A stretch of 47,488 nt of DNA from Bacteroidales bacterium (GTDB lineage Bacteria > Bacteroidota > Bacteroidia > Bacteroidales > Bacteroidaceae). The notes under the pieces were generated by a model. It was not told where the DNA came from and searched no databases. It saw nothing but the letters and a program-made list of their open reading frames with translations. Positions 7,652 to 15,979 of the stretch are shown here, piece by piece. The stretch lies in the NCBI GenBank assembly GCA_030528715.1, contig JAUMYJ010000010.1:10100-57587 (forward strand), read 5' to 3'. Position 1 is the stretch's first letter, and every line of letters begins with the position of its first letter. The position numbers and the translations under genes are program-made.

Positions 7652-8521
7652 ATGGGAACAACTCCTTCTAAAGCTGCCGCTCCTAAGAAGAGCCAAGGCT
7701 TCACTGGTATTCAGTCTGCTGGTCTTGTCATTCTAGCTTGTATGGCCGTAGCCGTAGCTATCTACCTCTTTATCTATGGTAACGCTAACAACTTTGAGGG
7801 TGGCCCTGAGGCCGTAGGCGCACCATTTGCCTTCCTCTCACCTAACGAAACATTACCTCACCCAGATGGTGGTAACCTTCTAGGTACAATCTATATGGGT
7901 GGCTTCGTAGTGCCTATTATCCAAGGTCTTATTCTCGTGGTAGTAGCTCTTTCTATTGAGCGTTACTTTGCTATCCGTACAGCTTATGGCAAGTATAGTT
8001 TGGCTAAGTTTGTGGCTGAAATCAAGGCTGCGCTTACTAAGGGCGACATTGCCGCTGCTCAAGCTGTGTGTGACAAACAACGTGGCTCTGTGGCCAACGT
8101 GGTAAGTGCTACGCTCATCAAGTATAAAGAAGTAGAGGCTGATAACTCGCTTACGAAGGAGCAAAAGATTTTGGCTATCCAGAAGGAGCTTGAAGAGGCT
8201 ACAGCACTCGAAATGCCTATGATGCAAGAAAACTTGCCTATCCTCGGTACGACGACTACGCTTGGTACGCTGCTCGGTCTGCTCGGTACGGTAATGGGTA
8301 TGATCAAGTCGTTTGCCGCTCTTGCTGCTGGTGGTGGTGCTGACTCTACGCAGCTCTCTATCGGTATTTCTGAGGCTCTTGTAAATACGGCTTCGGGTAT
8401 TCTTTGTGGTACATTGGCTGTTATCTCTTACAACTACTATACCAACAAGATTGACAAGTTGACATTTAGCTTGGACGAAGTAGGTTTCTCTATCGTACAG
8501 ACATTCTCAGCTACTCACTAA
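7652..8521 (+). CDS. exbB: ExbB/TolQ/MotA-family proton channel protein
   Basis: Inner-membrane proton channel subunit that, with ExbD, powers TonB and so the outer-membrane receptors. The 289 residues contain an N-terminal membrane segment (about 20-45), a second at about 85-108 ahead of the long cytoplasmic loop, and the two conserved C-terminal segments LPILGTTTTLGTLLGLLGTVMGMI and ISEALVNTASGILCGTLAVISYN, which are the most conserved part of the MotA/TolQ/ExbB family. The extra N-terminal membrane helix is common in Bacteroidota versions. It heads the operon, 24 nt before the first exbD. Confidence 0.93.
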   Translation: MGTTPSKAAAPKKSQGFTGIQSAGLVILACMAVAVAIYLFIYGNANNFEGGPEAVGAPFAFLSPNETLPHPDGGNLLGTIYMGGFVVPIIQGLILVVVALSIERYFAIRTAYGKYSLAKFVAEIKAALTKGDIAAAQAVCDKQRGSVANVVSATLIKYKEVEADNSLTKEQKILAIQKELEEATALEMPMMQENLPILGTTTTLGTLLGLLGTVMGMIKSFAALAAGGGADSTQLSIGISEALVNTASGILCGTLAVISYNYYTNKIDKLTFSLDEVGFSIVQTFSATH

Positions 8522-8545
8522 TAATAAGTAAGGTAACTCTAAAAC

Positions 8546-9163
8546 ATGGGACGTTTTAAAGTAAAAAAACAAAGTACGTTCATCGACATGACGGCGATGA
8601 GCGACGTGACGGTCCTGTTGCTTACCTTCTTTATGCTTACTTCACAGTTCGTAAAGCCTGAGCCTATAAAGGTGAACGCTCCTCAATCGGTATCAGATAT
8701 TAAGATACCAGAAACGAACTTAGTAACAGTCGTAATTGAGTCTACTGGCCGTGTAGTAATGGGCACGAGTACACCACAAGAGATGAAAGCCATTCTCGAT
8801 GGAATGAACAGCAAATATCAGCTGGGGCTTTCGGCTAATGAGGTAATACAGCTCGCACAAGATCCAATGATTGGCGTACCTCTCTCGCAAATCAAGGCCT
8901 ATGCCAAGAACGACAAAGATGAGCGCGATAAGCTCTTGCAGCATGCTTCTAATCGAGGCATTCTCTGCGACAGTACCAACAATGAGTTTAAGGAGTGGAT
9001 AAAGGTGATGCGTGAGGCACATCCTGATATGCGCATTGCTATTAAGGCAGATGCTACGACACCCTATGCCACGATTAAACATGTCATGAACTCGCTTCAA
9101 GACTTGCAAGAAAACAGGTATAACCTGATTACTGCACTCAAGGGCGAAGAACCAGTAGAATAA
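8546..9163 (+). CDS. exbD: ExbD/TolR-family biopolymer transport protein (first copy)
   Basis: ExbD partners with ExbB as the proton-responsive stator. The 205 residues have a short basic N-terminus, then FIDMTAMSDVTVLLLTFFML, a single membrane helix with Asp20 in the position of the essential membrane aspartate of ExbD, then a periplasmic domain longer than in proteobacterial ExbD (about 140 residues) because of an inserted helical region. It is separated by one base from the second exbD. Paired, non-identical exbD genes are usual in Bacteroidota exb operons. Confidence 0.9.
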   Translation: MGRFKVKKQSTFIDMTAMSDVTVLLLTFFMLTSQFVKPEPIKVNAPQSVSDIKIPETNLVTVVIESTGRVVMGTSTPQEMKAILDGMNSKYQLGLSANEVIQLAQDPMIGVPLSQIKAYAKNDKDERDKLLQHASNRGILCDSTNNEFKEWIKVMREAHPDMRIAIKADATTPYATIKHVMNSLQDLQENRYNLITALKGEEPVE

Positions 9164-9164
9164 G

Positions 9165-9812
9165 ATGCAAGGTCCAGATTTATCACAACAAAAAGGTGGC
9201 AAAGGCAAGCAGAAGAAAATGAATCTCCTCGTGGACTTTACGCCCATGGTGGACATGAACATGCTTCTCATCTGCTTCTTCATGCTCTGTACCTCAATGC
9301 TCAAACCCCAGACGATGGAAATCGCGCTGCCTTCAAACAGCGAAAACATTAAGGACGAAGAGCGTAATAAGGTAAAAGAGTCTGAAGCATTTACCATCTT
9401 GCTTCACGAAGACAATAAGGTATATTACTTTGAAGGTATGCCTGATGAAAAAAGCGTGAAGTCTACTGTCTATGGCAAGGAAGGCCTGCGTAAACTCTTA
9501 CTCGCTAAAAATGCCAAGGGTATGCAAGCGGCAAAGAAGGTGCGTGAGGAGTTTAATGCCAAGGCTGCTAACGCCAAAAGCGAAGATGCTCGCCAAAAGA
9601 TTAAAGCTGAGATGATGGAAAAACTAAAGGAAGTGAAAAACGCCGATGGCGTGCCTAATGTTATCATCAAAGCTTCGGATAAGGCGACTTATACTAACCT
9701 AATTGATGCACTCGATGAGATGCAAATCTGTAACATCGGCAAGTACGTAATAGATAAGTATACCGACAAAGAGGAAGCCATGGTACAGTATGCTATCAAA
9801 GCAGGCGTATAA
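9165..9812 (+). CDS. exbD: ExbD/TolR-family biopolymer transport protein (second copy)
   Basis: 215 residues. The motif LLVDFTPMVDMNMLLICFFML matches ExbD more closely than the first copy and places the membrane aspartate at D30. The N-terminus is basic and glutamine-rich (about residues 8-18). The periplasmic part contains a long Lys/Ala/Glu-rich helical insert (about 105-155). It lies between exbD1 and tonB, with 21 nt before tonB, and presumably forms a heteromeric stator with exbD1. Confidence 0.9.
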   Translation: MQGPDLSQQKGGKGKQKKMNLLVDFTPMVDMNMLLICFFMLCTSMLKPQTMEIALPSNSENIKDEERNKVKESEAFTILLHEDNKVYYFEGMPDEKSVKSTVYGKEGLRKLLLAKNAKGMQAAKKVREEFNAKAANAKSEDARQKIKAEMMEKLKEVKNADGVPNVIIKASDKATYTNLIDALDEMQICNIGKYVIDKYTDKEEAMVQYAIKAGV

Positions 9813-9833
9813 CCTCGTAACACGAATAAGTAT

Positions 9834-10670
9834 ATGGCAAAAATAGATCTTATTGCGAAAGATTGGTGCGACATGATCTTTGAAGGTCGCAACAAGGCAT
9901 ACGGGGCTTATTATCTGCGCTCAAAGCAAGGTATTCGCCAACTGAAAGCCGTAATATCGGTGATGATTGGTGTGGTAGTGATTATCACTCTGCCTTTGCT
10001 GATTGAGGCTGCAACACCTGAAAAAACCATCGTCGAAGAAGAAACCATCGTAGAAATGGCTGCGCTGGAAGAGGCTAAGGTGGAGGAAAAGGTGCAGAAA
10101 AAGTATCAAGAAGCTACAAAGGAGACCCAACCACAACAAATCAAGAGTTCGATAAAGTTTACTGCTCCTAAAATTGCTAAGGACAGCGAAGTAACCAAGG
10201 AAGACCAAGTTAAGAGTCAAGACGAGCTCGCTCAGATCAAAACTCAAATTGGTCGTTTGACGGTAGGAGGTAACTCTGAACGTGGTGTAAGTATCGATGA
10301 CGTCAAGGATATCATCACGAGCGACAAATCTGCTAAGCCCAAGGAAGAAGCACCTAAGGTGTATGATGTCGTAGAGCAAAGACCCGAGTTTCCTGGTGGT
10401 GAGGCTGCACTCTTGGCGTTCATAAATAAAAATCTACGCTATCCAGAAACGGCAGCAGAACAAGAAGTACAAGGTACTGTAAAGCTGCGTTTTGTGGTGC
10501 TACCCAATGGTAGTGTAGGTGATGTGCGTGTGATACAATCGCTACACAAAGATTGTGATAAGGCTGCTGTTGAGGTAGTAAAAAAATTGCCACGCTTTAC
10601 ACCTGGACGTCAGCAAGGTAAGGCGGTGTCGGTATGGTACACATTGCCTATCCGCTTCCGCTTGCAGTAA
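9834..10670 (+). CDS. tonB: TonB energy transducer
   Basis: Carries energy from the ExbB-ExbD complex across the periplasm to TonB-dependent receptors. The 278 residues show a cytoplasmic N-terminus with the Bacteroidota FEGRNKAYGAYYLR motif (about 17-30), a membrane anchor at about 34-56 (VISVMIGVVVIITLPLLIEA), a charged Glu/Lys-rich spacer instead of a Pro-rich one, and a C-terminal TonB domain (about 180-278) with EFPGGEAAL, YPETAAEQEVQGTVKLRFVV and PRFTPGRQQGKAVSVWYTLP. Its likely clients in this window are the three receptors at 12041, 15980 and 37512. Confidence 0.93.
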   Translation: MAKIDLIAKDWCDMIFEGRNKAYGAYYLRSKQGIRQLKAVISVMIGVVVIITLPLLIEAATPEKTIVEEETIVEMAALEEAKVEEKVQKKYQEATKETQPQQIKSSIKFTAPKIAKDSEVTKEDQVKSQDELAQIKTQIGRLTVGGNSERGVSIDDVKDIITSDKSAKPKEEAPKVYDVVEQRPEFPGGEAALLAFINKNLRYPETAAEQEVQGTVKLRFVVLPNGSVGDVRVIQSLHKDCDKAAVEVVKKLPRFTPGRQQGKAVSVWYTLPIRFRLQ

Positions 10671-10742
10671 ACTGACTGTGTCTTTTGTGTGCGGTGGGCA
10701 GGGATATACCTTGCACCTCACATGAAAGTATCTCAATAGTTG

Positions 10743-10775
10743 AGCCAAGCCCTGCCGTTGTGCATGGGCTTGGCT
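10743..10775 (+). terminator. Terminator hairpin after tonB
   Basis: AGCCAAGCCC at 10743-10752 and GGGCTTGGCT at 10766-10775: a perfect 10-bp stem with a 13-nt loop, 72 nt past the tonB stop and followed by an AT-rich stretch. Confidence 0.7.
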
Positions 10776-10929
10776 TGATTATTATATAGCTGATGAAGGT
10801 TTGACCTATTGTCAAACAATAATAGGCGTTTTCAGAGTATAGGCTAGCCTGCTGTGGTGGCTGTCACTATGCTGTCTTTAGTGAAGGCAGTAGTTGATTA
10901 TTGCATATTTGCAAACAAAACTGATTGAT

Positions 10930-11451
10930 ATGAAGTACTTCTCTATTTTTCGTGCTATGGTACTCGTGCTTTTAGTATGGGTTACTATGCCTGTAATGGC
11001 ACAAGATGACAATGAGCATGTGAGTGAGACTTATGATGCTGAACGTACTTATGTGGGGCATCTTGATATGACTACACCACTAGCCCTATCGGATACATCG
11101 CGTGAAGCACGTAGGATCGCAGCTTTTAAGAACCCTAGGCAACGTCCAATCTATGTGGGTGGTGAGGTCGCACTCCAACAGCAATTGGCTAAGAATTTAC
11201 AAGCTCCTCTTACGCAAACGAAAAAGAATAGGGCAGTGCCTACTAGTGATAATGCTCGTGGTATAGTAGTCGTTCGCTTTGTCGTAAGTGCTAAGGGCAA
11301 GGTCACTCATGCTTTTATACAGCAAGGAGTATCGCCTTATCGTAATGCGCAAGCGGTACAAGCTGTCTTGGGGCTTGGTAAGTTTATACCAGCGGTGCAT
11401 GACGGCCAAAAAGTAGCTGCTTGGGTCGTATTACCTATTCGCTTTGACTAG
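10930..11451 (+). CDS. Secreted TonB C-terminal domain protein without a clear membrane anchor
   Basis: I chose the ATG at 10930 because it begins a typical signal peptide, MKYFSIFRAMVLVLLVWVTM with cleavage after MAQ near residue 25; the open frame extends 12 codons further upstream. The mature 148 residues have a linker and a TonB-C-like domain: YVGGEVALQQQLAKNL, ARGIVVVRFVVSAKGKVTHA and GKFIPAVHDGQKVAAWVVLP. These line up with the C-terminus of the TonB encoded just upstream (PGGEAALLAF, VKLRFVVLPNGSV). If the leader is cleaved the protein cannot couple to ExbB-ExbD, so it may bind receptors or act as a decoy; an uncleaved leader would make it a small TonB. Confidence 0.8.
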   Translation: MKYFSIFRAMVLVLLVWVTMPVMAQDDNEHVSETYDAERTYVGHLDMTTPLALSDTSREARRIAAFKNPRQRPIYVGGEVALQQQLAKNLQAPLTQTKKNRAVPTSDNARGIVVVRFVVSAKGKVTHAFIQQGVSPYRNAQAVQAVLGLGKFIPAVHDGQKVAAWVVLPIRFD

Positions 11452-11476
11452 GTTTGCGTGTAAAAGTGGGGGTGTA

Positions 11477-11508
11477 TTTGGCTATCTCGTTACTTTTGTG
11501 TATCTTTG
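11477..11508 (+). promoter_or_regulatory. rpsO promoter
   Basis: TTTG at 11477-11480, 20 nt, TATCTTTG at 11501-11508. Start expected near 11514, about 68 nt before the rpsO ATG. Confidence 0.75.
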
Positions 11509-11581
11509 TACCGATTTTAGGCAGGTAGATGTATTGTACGTTTGCGGCCGAATAATAACTTATTAAATATAGATATTTTCC

Positions 11582-11860
11582 ATGTCATACTTGGATTCAG
11601 CTAAGAAGCAAGAGCTTTTCGCTCAGTTTAGTCATGGCCAAAAGGCTACTGATACGGGTTCTCCTGAGAGTCAAATCGCATTGTTCTCACACCGTATTGC
11701 TCACCTTACACAACACATGCGTACTAATCGTAAGGACGTGAGTACAGAGCGCGCGCTCGTTCGCTTGGTAGGTAAGCGTCGTGGCTTACTCAATTATTTG
11801 AAGAAGCGTGACATTGAGCGTTATCGTGCAATTGTAAAGGCACTTGGCTTGCGTAAGTAA
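11582..11860 (+). CDS. rpsO: 30S ribosomal protein S15
   Basis: Primary-binding ribosomal protein that contacts helices of 16S rRNA early in small-subunit assembly. 92 residues against a usual 89. It shows the family signature: the TGSPESQIALFSHRIAHLT stretch and the basic LVGKRRGLLNYLKKRD near the C-terminus. It is a single-gene unit with its own promoter and a strong terminator. In other bacteria S15 represses its own mRNA by binding the leader; the 68-nt leader here is available for that but no known structure is evident. Confidence 0.97.
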   Translation: MSYLDSAKKQELFAQFSHGQKATDTGSPESQIALFSHRIAHLTQHMRTNRKDVSTERALVRLVGKRRGLLNYLKKRDIERYRAIVKALGLRK

Positions 11861-11887
11861 GTCTAGGATCTTTGAATAGTCAGCTTA

Positions 11888-11937
11888 CTCTCCTAAGTAC
11901 TCGACGAATGTCGGTATTTAGGAGAGATTTTGTTTTT
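11888..11937 (+). terminator. rpsO terminator
   Basis: A 13-bp stem with one G-U pair (CTCTCCTAAGTAC / GTATTTAGGAGAG), a 13-nt loop holding a further 4-bp stem, then ATTTTGTTTTTT. The U-rich tail makes this the most classical intrinsic terminator in the window. Confidence 0.85.
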
Positions 11938-11972
11938 TGTGTCGCATTGGCATCGGAAGGCTGCAAAAGAGG

Positions 11973-12003
11973 TTGTCTACGTGAGGTAAAAACTGTAATT
12001 TTG
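11973..12003 (+). promoter_or_regulatory. Promoter of the 12041 receptor gene
   Basis: TTG at 11973-11975, 20 nt, TAATTTTG at 11996-12003. The expected start is near 12009, about 32 nt before the ATG. Confidence 0.65.
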
Positions 12004-12040
12004 CCAATCATGGACATAACAATTTAATAGATAAGATGCA

Positions 12041-15013
12041 ATGAGGAAATCAATGCTTTTTTTTATTGCCTTGGGCTTGATGGTAATACCTGCTATGGCA
12101 CAGACCATTACAGTACGTGGTGTGGCAGTATCGGCTACAGGTGCAACTGGTGTTGAGGCGGCTAATGTACGCTTACTTCATGGGGGAGATAGTACTGTTG
12201 TCACTTCTAGTACAACTGACGTTGGTGGACGATTTGTGCTTAAAGCTCCCATAGGGCACTATATTCTTCATATCAGCAGTATTGGTTTCGCGCCTTATCG
12301 CGAAAGTCTAAAGTTGGCAACTACACAGCCAGAATTGATACTTGACACCATTCGTATTGCTTCAATAGATATGCAGCTGAGTGAAGCCGAAGTGGTGCAT
12401 ACGTTGGCTCGTATGGAGCAACTGGCAGACACGACTGTATACAATACTGGCGCTTTTCGAGTGCCTGAGGGTAGTACGCTAGAAACCCTTATTGCACAAT
12501 TGCCAGGTGTAGTTGTTCAAGAAGATGGTACTATCAAGTGGAATGGCAAGACAGTAAAGGAGTTTCGTACGAATGGTAAGGACTTCTTTAAAGGAAATAC
12601 TACGGTGGCTATGAAAAATGTTCCTGCCGACATTGTAAGCAAAGTGAAAGCTTACGATAAAAAGAGTGATTTTTCAGAGCAAACAGGTATTGATGATGGC
12701 GAAGAAACTACCGTGCTTGACCTCACGCTTAAACGTGAATTAAACGAGACTATCTTTGCTAACTTTGACCTTGCTGGGGGAACTCAAAAACGTCACACGA
12801 ACCGTCTTTTTGGCAATTACTTTAACGACCGTTCGCGTGTAACACTATATGCTGGCTTGAACAATACGAATGACCGAGGCTTTATGGGGGGGGGAGGACG
12901 TATCATGCGCACAGGTGGCGCAGGTGCTTCGGAAGGCGATATCGGCTTTACGACCCGTAAGTCTGTGGGGGGAGACTTCGTCTGGGAGAATGGTAAGCAG
13001 CATTTTGAAATGGGGCGTTTAGAAGTAGGAGGTGATTGGCGCTGGACTTATTCAGATCGTGACTTGATAACAATGTCTACGACTGAACGCTTTTTGACCA
13101 CAGGTGCGAGTAGTGCGTTTGGCAATAGTTGGAGCCGTACCGATCGCCGTAACTTAGGTGCGGCCATTAACTTACGTGTCTTTTGGAGTCCTGACTCTAT
13201 GACAAGTGTTTTTTTGCGTCCGAGTTTAATGTTGAGGAATGGTAATAATGCAGGCAACACACAGACAGCTACGTTTAGCAGTAATCCCTACGAGTTGGGG
13301 GCAAATCCACTAGATGCCCTTTTAGCGGGTAATACGACTTATCAGAGTATCTTGGTGAATACGAATTGGGCACAGAATATGAGTAAGAGTAAAAGTGCTG
13401 ATGTTGACGTGCACTTAGGGGTAACGCGCCGACTTAATCGTTTAGGGCGTAGTGTGTCGCTACGTGCAAACTATGCCTTTTCACATGCAACTTCGCGTAG
13501 TTATAGTTGGGCAGATATTAAGTATTACAACGTTTCATCTGCTACTGATAGGTTTAACAATCAGTATAGCTATTTACCCGCAGATACTTGGAAGTATTCG
13601 GTTCAGCTGGCTTATACTGAGCCCATCGTGCGGGGGTGGCTGCTACAAGGAAACTATCAGTATGCTTATACGCGTAGTACTAGTGAGCGTAGCCTATATA
13701 GCTTAGATTCGTTGGCAGGTTGGGACAGTCGTTTTTACCATCCTCTTGGCACGTTGCCAACTACGGCTGACTCTCTGATGCTGGCTTACAATATGCGCAA
13801 TAGTAATCGAGCCGTTTATAGCTATCACGACCATAGTGCAGGCCTTGGAGTCCAGTATAATAGCAAGCAACTCTGGATGCGTGTAGGTGCTGAGGTACGT
13901 CCACAATATACTATACTCGACTATTTATACCAAGGTAAGAATTTGCGTGTGACGCGTCAGGTGGTCAATCTTGCTCCCAATGTGCGTATCACGTATAGGC
14001 CTAATGAAACGACACATTTGCAAGCCACTTATCGTGGCCGCACTGCGCAGCCTTCGATGACCAATTTGCTTGAAATCATAGACGATAGCAATCCGCTTAA
14101 TATTGTCGTGGGTAATCCTGAATTAAAGCCATCGTGGACACATTCGGCAGATTTGGTTTATAACACTTATAACACACTTTCGCAGCGAGGTTTTACAGCT
14201 GCTTGGCAATTCTATCATATCACTAATGGTACGGCCAATCGTACCTTCTACAATCAGCATACAGGTGTTACTACGACTAAGCCTGTTAATGTGACGGGAA
14301 ATTGGAGTACTGCGATAGACCTTGCCTTCAATACACCTCTCACGTCTGATAAACGTTTTACGCTGTCTAATAATACGCGCTCAGGATATGAGCAAACGAT
14401 TGGTTTTGTGACGGAAAATAACATTGCTGATGCTGGCATACGTAGCCACACTCGTACGTTTAATGTTTACGATAAACTCAGTGTTAACTATCGTCGCGAA
14501 CAGTATGATGTCGAGGTGTTTGGTTCGCTAGACTACCACACCTCTACTAATGCGCTTTATACAATGGCTAATATGAATACCTATGCTTTTGTGTATGGTG
14601 CAAGTGTTAATGTCACGCTGCCTTGGAATATCTCATTGAGTACAGATGTGGCTATGAATAGTCGCCGTGGTTATACAGAGTCGGCGATGAATACCAATGA
14701 GCTGATTTGGAACGCTAAGATTAGTAAGGCGTTTTTACGTAATAAGGCGGCTACGTTGAGTTTAGAGTTCTTCGATATACTTGATCGCGAGAGTAATGTA
14801 TCTCGACTGGTAACTTCTGCCATGCGTCGTGATACTTATAATAGTAATCTTGGTACTTATATGATGCTGCACTTTACGTATCGCTTGACCTTCTTGGGAG
14901 GTGGCGCTGCTAGTGTACGTAAATCTTCTGGTAGTGATATGTCTAAACCAAGTAGTCCACATCGTCAAGGTCGCTATGGTAGTGGCTTTGGGGGGTATCG
15001 TGGTGGACTTTAA
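12041..15013 (+). CDS. TonB-dependent outer-membrane receptor (outer-membrane beta-barrel family)
   Basis: 990 residues: a signal peptide ending in MAQ at residue 21, a carboxypeptidase-regulatory-like beta-sandwich domain (about 22-110, with GRFVLKAPIGHYILHISSIGF), a plug region (about 130-215, with GSTLETLIAQLPGVVVQEDG and VKEFRTNGKDFFKGN), and a long barrel. It lacks the SusC TAIYGSRA-type signature, so it belongs to the outer-membrane beta-barrel receptor group rather than SusC; the cargo is unknown. The C-terminus is rich in Gly, Ser and Arg (GRYGSGFGGYRGGL) instead of ending in the aromatic residue of a final barrel strand. Codons near 282-285 contain a run of nine G, a candidate for phase variation. 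A membrane protein gene follows after 36 nt. Confidence 0.9.
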   Translation: MRKSMLFFIALGLMVIPAMAQTITVRGVAVSATGATGVEAANVRLLHGGDSTVVTSSTTDVGGRFVLKAPIGHYILHISSIGFAPYRESLKLATTQPELILDTIRIASIDMQLSEAEVVHTLARMEQLADTTVYNTGAFRVPEGSTLETLIAQLPGVVVQEDGTIKWNGKTVKEFRTNGKDFFKGNTTVAMKNVPADIVSKVKAYDKKSDFSEQTGIDDGEETTVLDLTLKRELNETIFANFDLAGGTQKRHTNRLFGNYFNDRSRVTLYAGLNNTNDRGFMGGGGRIMRTGGAGASEGDIGFTTRKSVGGDFVWENGKQHFEMGRLEVGGDWRWTYSDRDLITMSTTERFLTTGASSAFGNSWSRTDRRNLGAAINLRVFWSPDSMTSVFLRPSLMLRNGNNAGNTQTATFSSNPYELGANPLDALLAGNTTYQSILVNTNWAQNMSKSKSADVDVHLGVTRRLNRLGRSVSLRANYAFSHATSRSYSWADIKYYNVSSATDRFNNQYSYLPADTWKYSVQLAYTEPIVRGWLLQGNYQYAYTRSTSERSLYSLDSLAGWDSRFYHPLGTLPTTADSLMLAYNMRNSNRAVYSYHDHSAGLGVQYNSKQLWMRVGAEVRPQYTILDYLYQGKNLRVTRQVVNLAPNVRITYRPNETTHLQATYRGRTAQPSMTNLLEIIDDSNPLNIVVGNPELKPSWTHSADLVYNTYNTLSQRGFTAAWQFYHITNGTANRTFYNQHTGVTTTKPVNVTGNWSTAIDLAFNTPLTSDKRFTLSNNTRSGYEQTIGFVTENNIADAGIRSHTRTFNVYDKLSVNYRREQYDVEVFGSLDYHTSTNALYTMANMNTYAFVYGASVNVTLPWNISLSTDVAMNSRRGYTESAMNTNELIWNAKISKAFLRNKAATLSLEFFDILDRESNVSRLVTSAMRRDTYNSNLGTYMMLHFTYRLTFLGGGAASVRKSSGSDMSKPSSPHRQGRYGSGFGGYRGGL
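12886..12894 (+). repeat. Nine-base poly-G tract inside the receptor gene
   Basis: G9 in the coding strand, read as the end of ATG followed by Gly codons in the segment MGGGGR. A change by one base shifts the frame early in the barrel. Confidence 0.9.
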
Positions 15014-15049
15014 TATGTTATGTGTATAATTCTTTCAAAAGTTAATTAC

Positions 15050-15898
15050 ATGAGAGCTGTTAAATTAATGGAATGGGCGATTGTTCCTATTCTAGCTGTG
15101 CTTATTTTGAGTACACTGATCAATGGTGCTACGTTACTTTATGGAGGCACTGATGCTATAATTAAGTTTTTGAGCTTTTATGGCAAGGAGCCATTAACGT
15201 ATGTACCCGATTATATTCAGATTACTACATTGGCTTTTGGGTTTAGTTTTGTAGTGGCGGCAGTACTCTTGATTATCGCACTTGCTAAGCGTGAGTTTCT
15301 GGCTCATCACGCTACGCCATTCTTACGCTGGGGACTCCTAGCTACAATCGTAGGGCTTACATGTTATGCTTTCGGGGTGCGTATGCTTGCAAACCATCAA
15401 GCAGCGGCTCAAGCTTATTTTTACCTTGTGCTGGTGTATGGCATCTTATGGTATGTTGAGCGTCGCAATGTCGTGGTCAATAGTGTGCGTTGGCATGCCG
15501 CGAAGCTCTTGCCTATCTATTTGATGCTTATGATTACGATGGGACTTCCTGGCTTTCAAAAGATCTTTAATGCGGCTGGGAGCATGCCGATGTATGTTGC
15601 CATGTTTGAAGGAAGCATTTTAGCGCACTTGCCAGGTGGTGTCGCTCCATTGGTTTATGTGTTGGGTGTTGCCGAGCTTGCTATTTGTGTCTTGATGCTT
15701 GTTGGGCTAGTGCGTGGTGAACTCTCACCAAAGAGCCCTAAGCCTTTTTTACTATGGGGGTTGGGTTTGGCTTTAATTACTTTTGTGATGTTGCTATTTG
15801 GGCTTAGCATATTGCTTAATTTCCCAGGAGCCACGGGCTTGGTATTCTATGCTATTCTGACATTTGGCTTGATGCTGTATGTCGGGCAAGAGGCTTAA
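15050..15898 (+). CDS. DoxX-like integral membrane protein with two similar halves
   Basis: 282 residues from the ATG at 15050 (MRAVKLMEWAIVPI); an earlier non-ATG frame start adds ten poor residues. Eight or so hydrophobic segments. The two halves align by eye: PFLRWGLLATIVGLTCYAFGV followed by YFYLVLVYGILWYVERR in the first, PFLLWGLGLALITFVMLLFGL followed by VFYAILTFGLMLYVGQEA in the second. That suggests duplication of a four-helix unit. The segment LMITMGLPGFQKIFNAAGSM is reminiscent of DoxX/DoxD-type proteins, but this assignment is weak. It follows the receptor gene closely on the same strand and ends at a strong terminator, so the two probably form one unit; its function is not known. 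Confidence 0.75.
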   Translation: MRAVKLMEWAIVPILAVLILSTLINGATLLYGGTDAIIKFLSFYGKEPLTYVPDYIQITTLAFGFSFVVAAVLLIIALAKREFLAHHATPFLRWGLLATIVGLTCYAFGVRMLANHQAAAQAYFYLVLVYGILWYVERRNVVVNSVRWHAAKLLPIYLMLMITMGLPGFQKIFNAAGSMPMYVAMFEGSILAHLPGGVAPLVYVLGVAELAICVLMLVGLVRGELSPKSPKPFLLWGLGLALITFVMLLFGLSILLNFPGATGLVFYAILTFGLMLYVGQEA

Positions 15899-15921
15899 TA
15901 GATCGTACCTCTATATCGTTT

Positions 15922-15961
15922 AAGGGATTGTGCATCGCCATGAAGCGTTGCACAATCCCTT
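15922..15961. terminator. Bidirectional terminator between convergent genes
   Basis: Perfect 13-bp stem AAGGGATTGTGCA / TGCACAATCCCTT, with a further 3-bp CGC/GCG pair in the loop. It lies between the 15898 stop (plus) and the 15980 stop (minus). Both strands end with A/T-rich flanks. Confidence 0.8.
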
Positions 15962-15979
15962 GCCTTTTGAATAGTGAGT

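Noticed and set aside
8546-9812. Two exbD genes as an odd duplication
   Set aside because: Paired, divergent exbD genes are normal in Bacteroidota energy-transduction operons.
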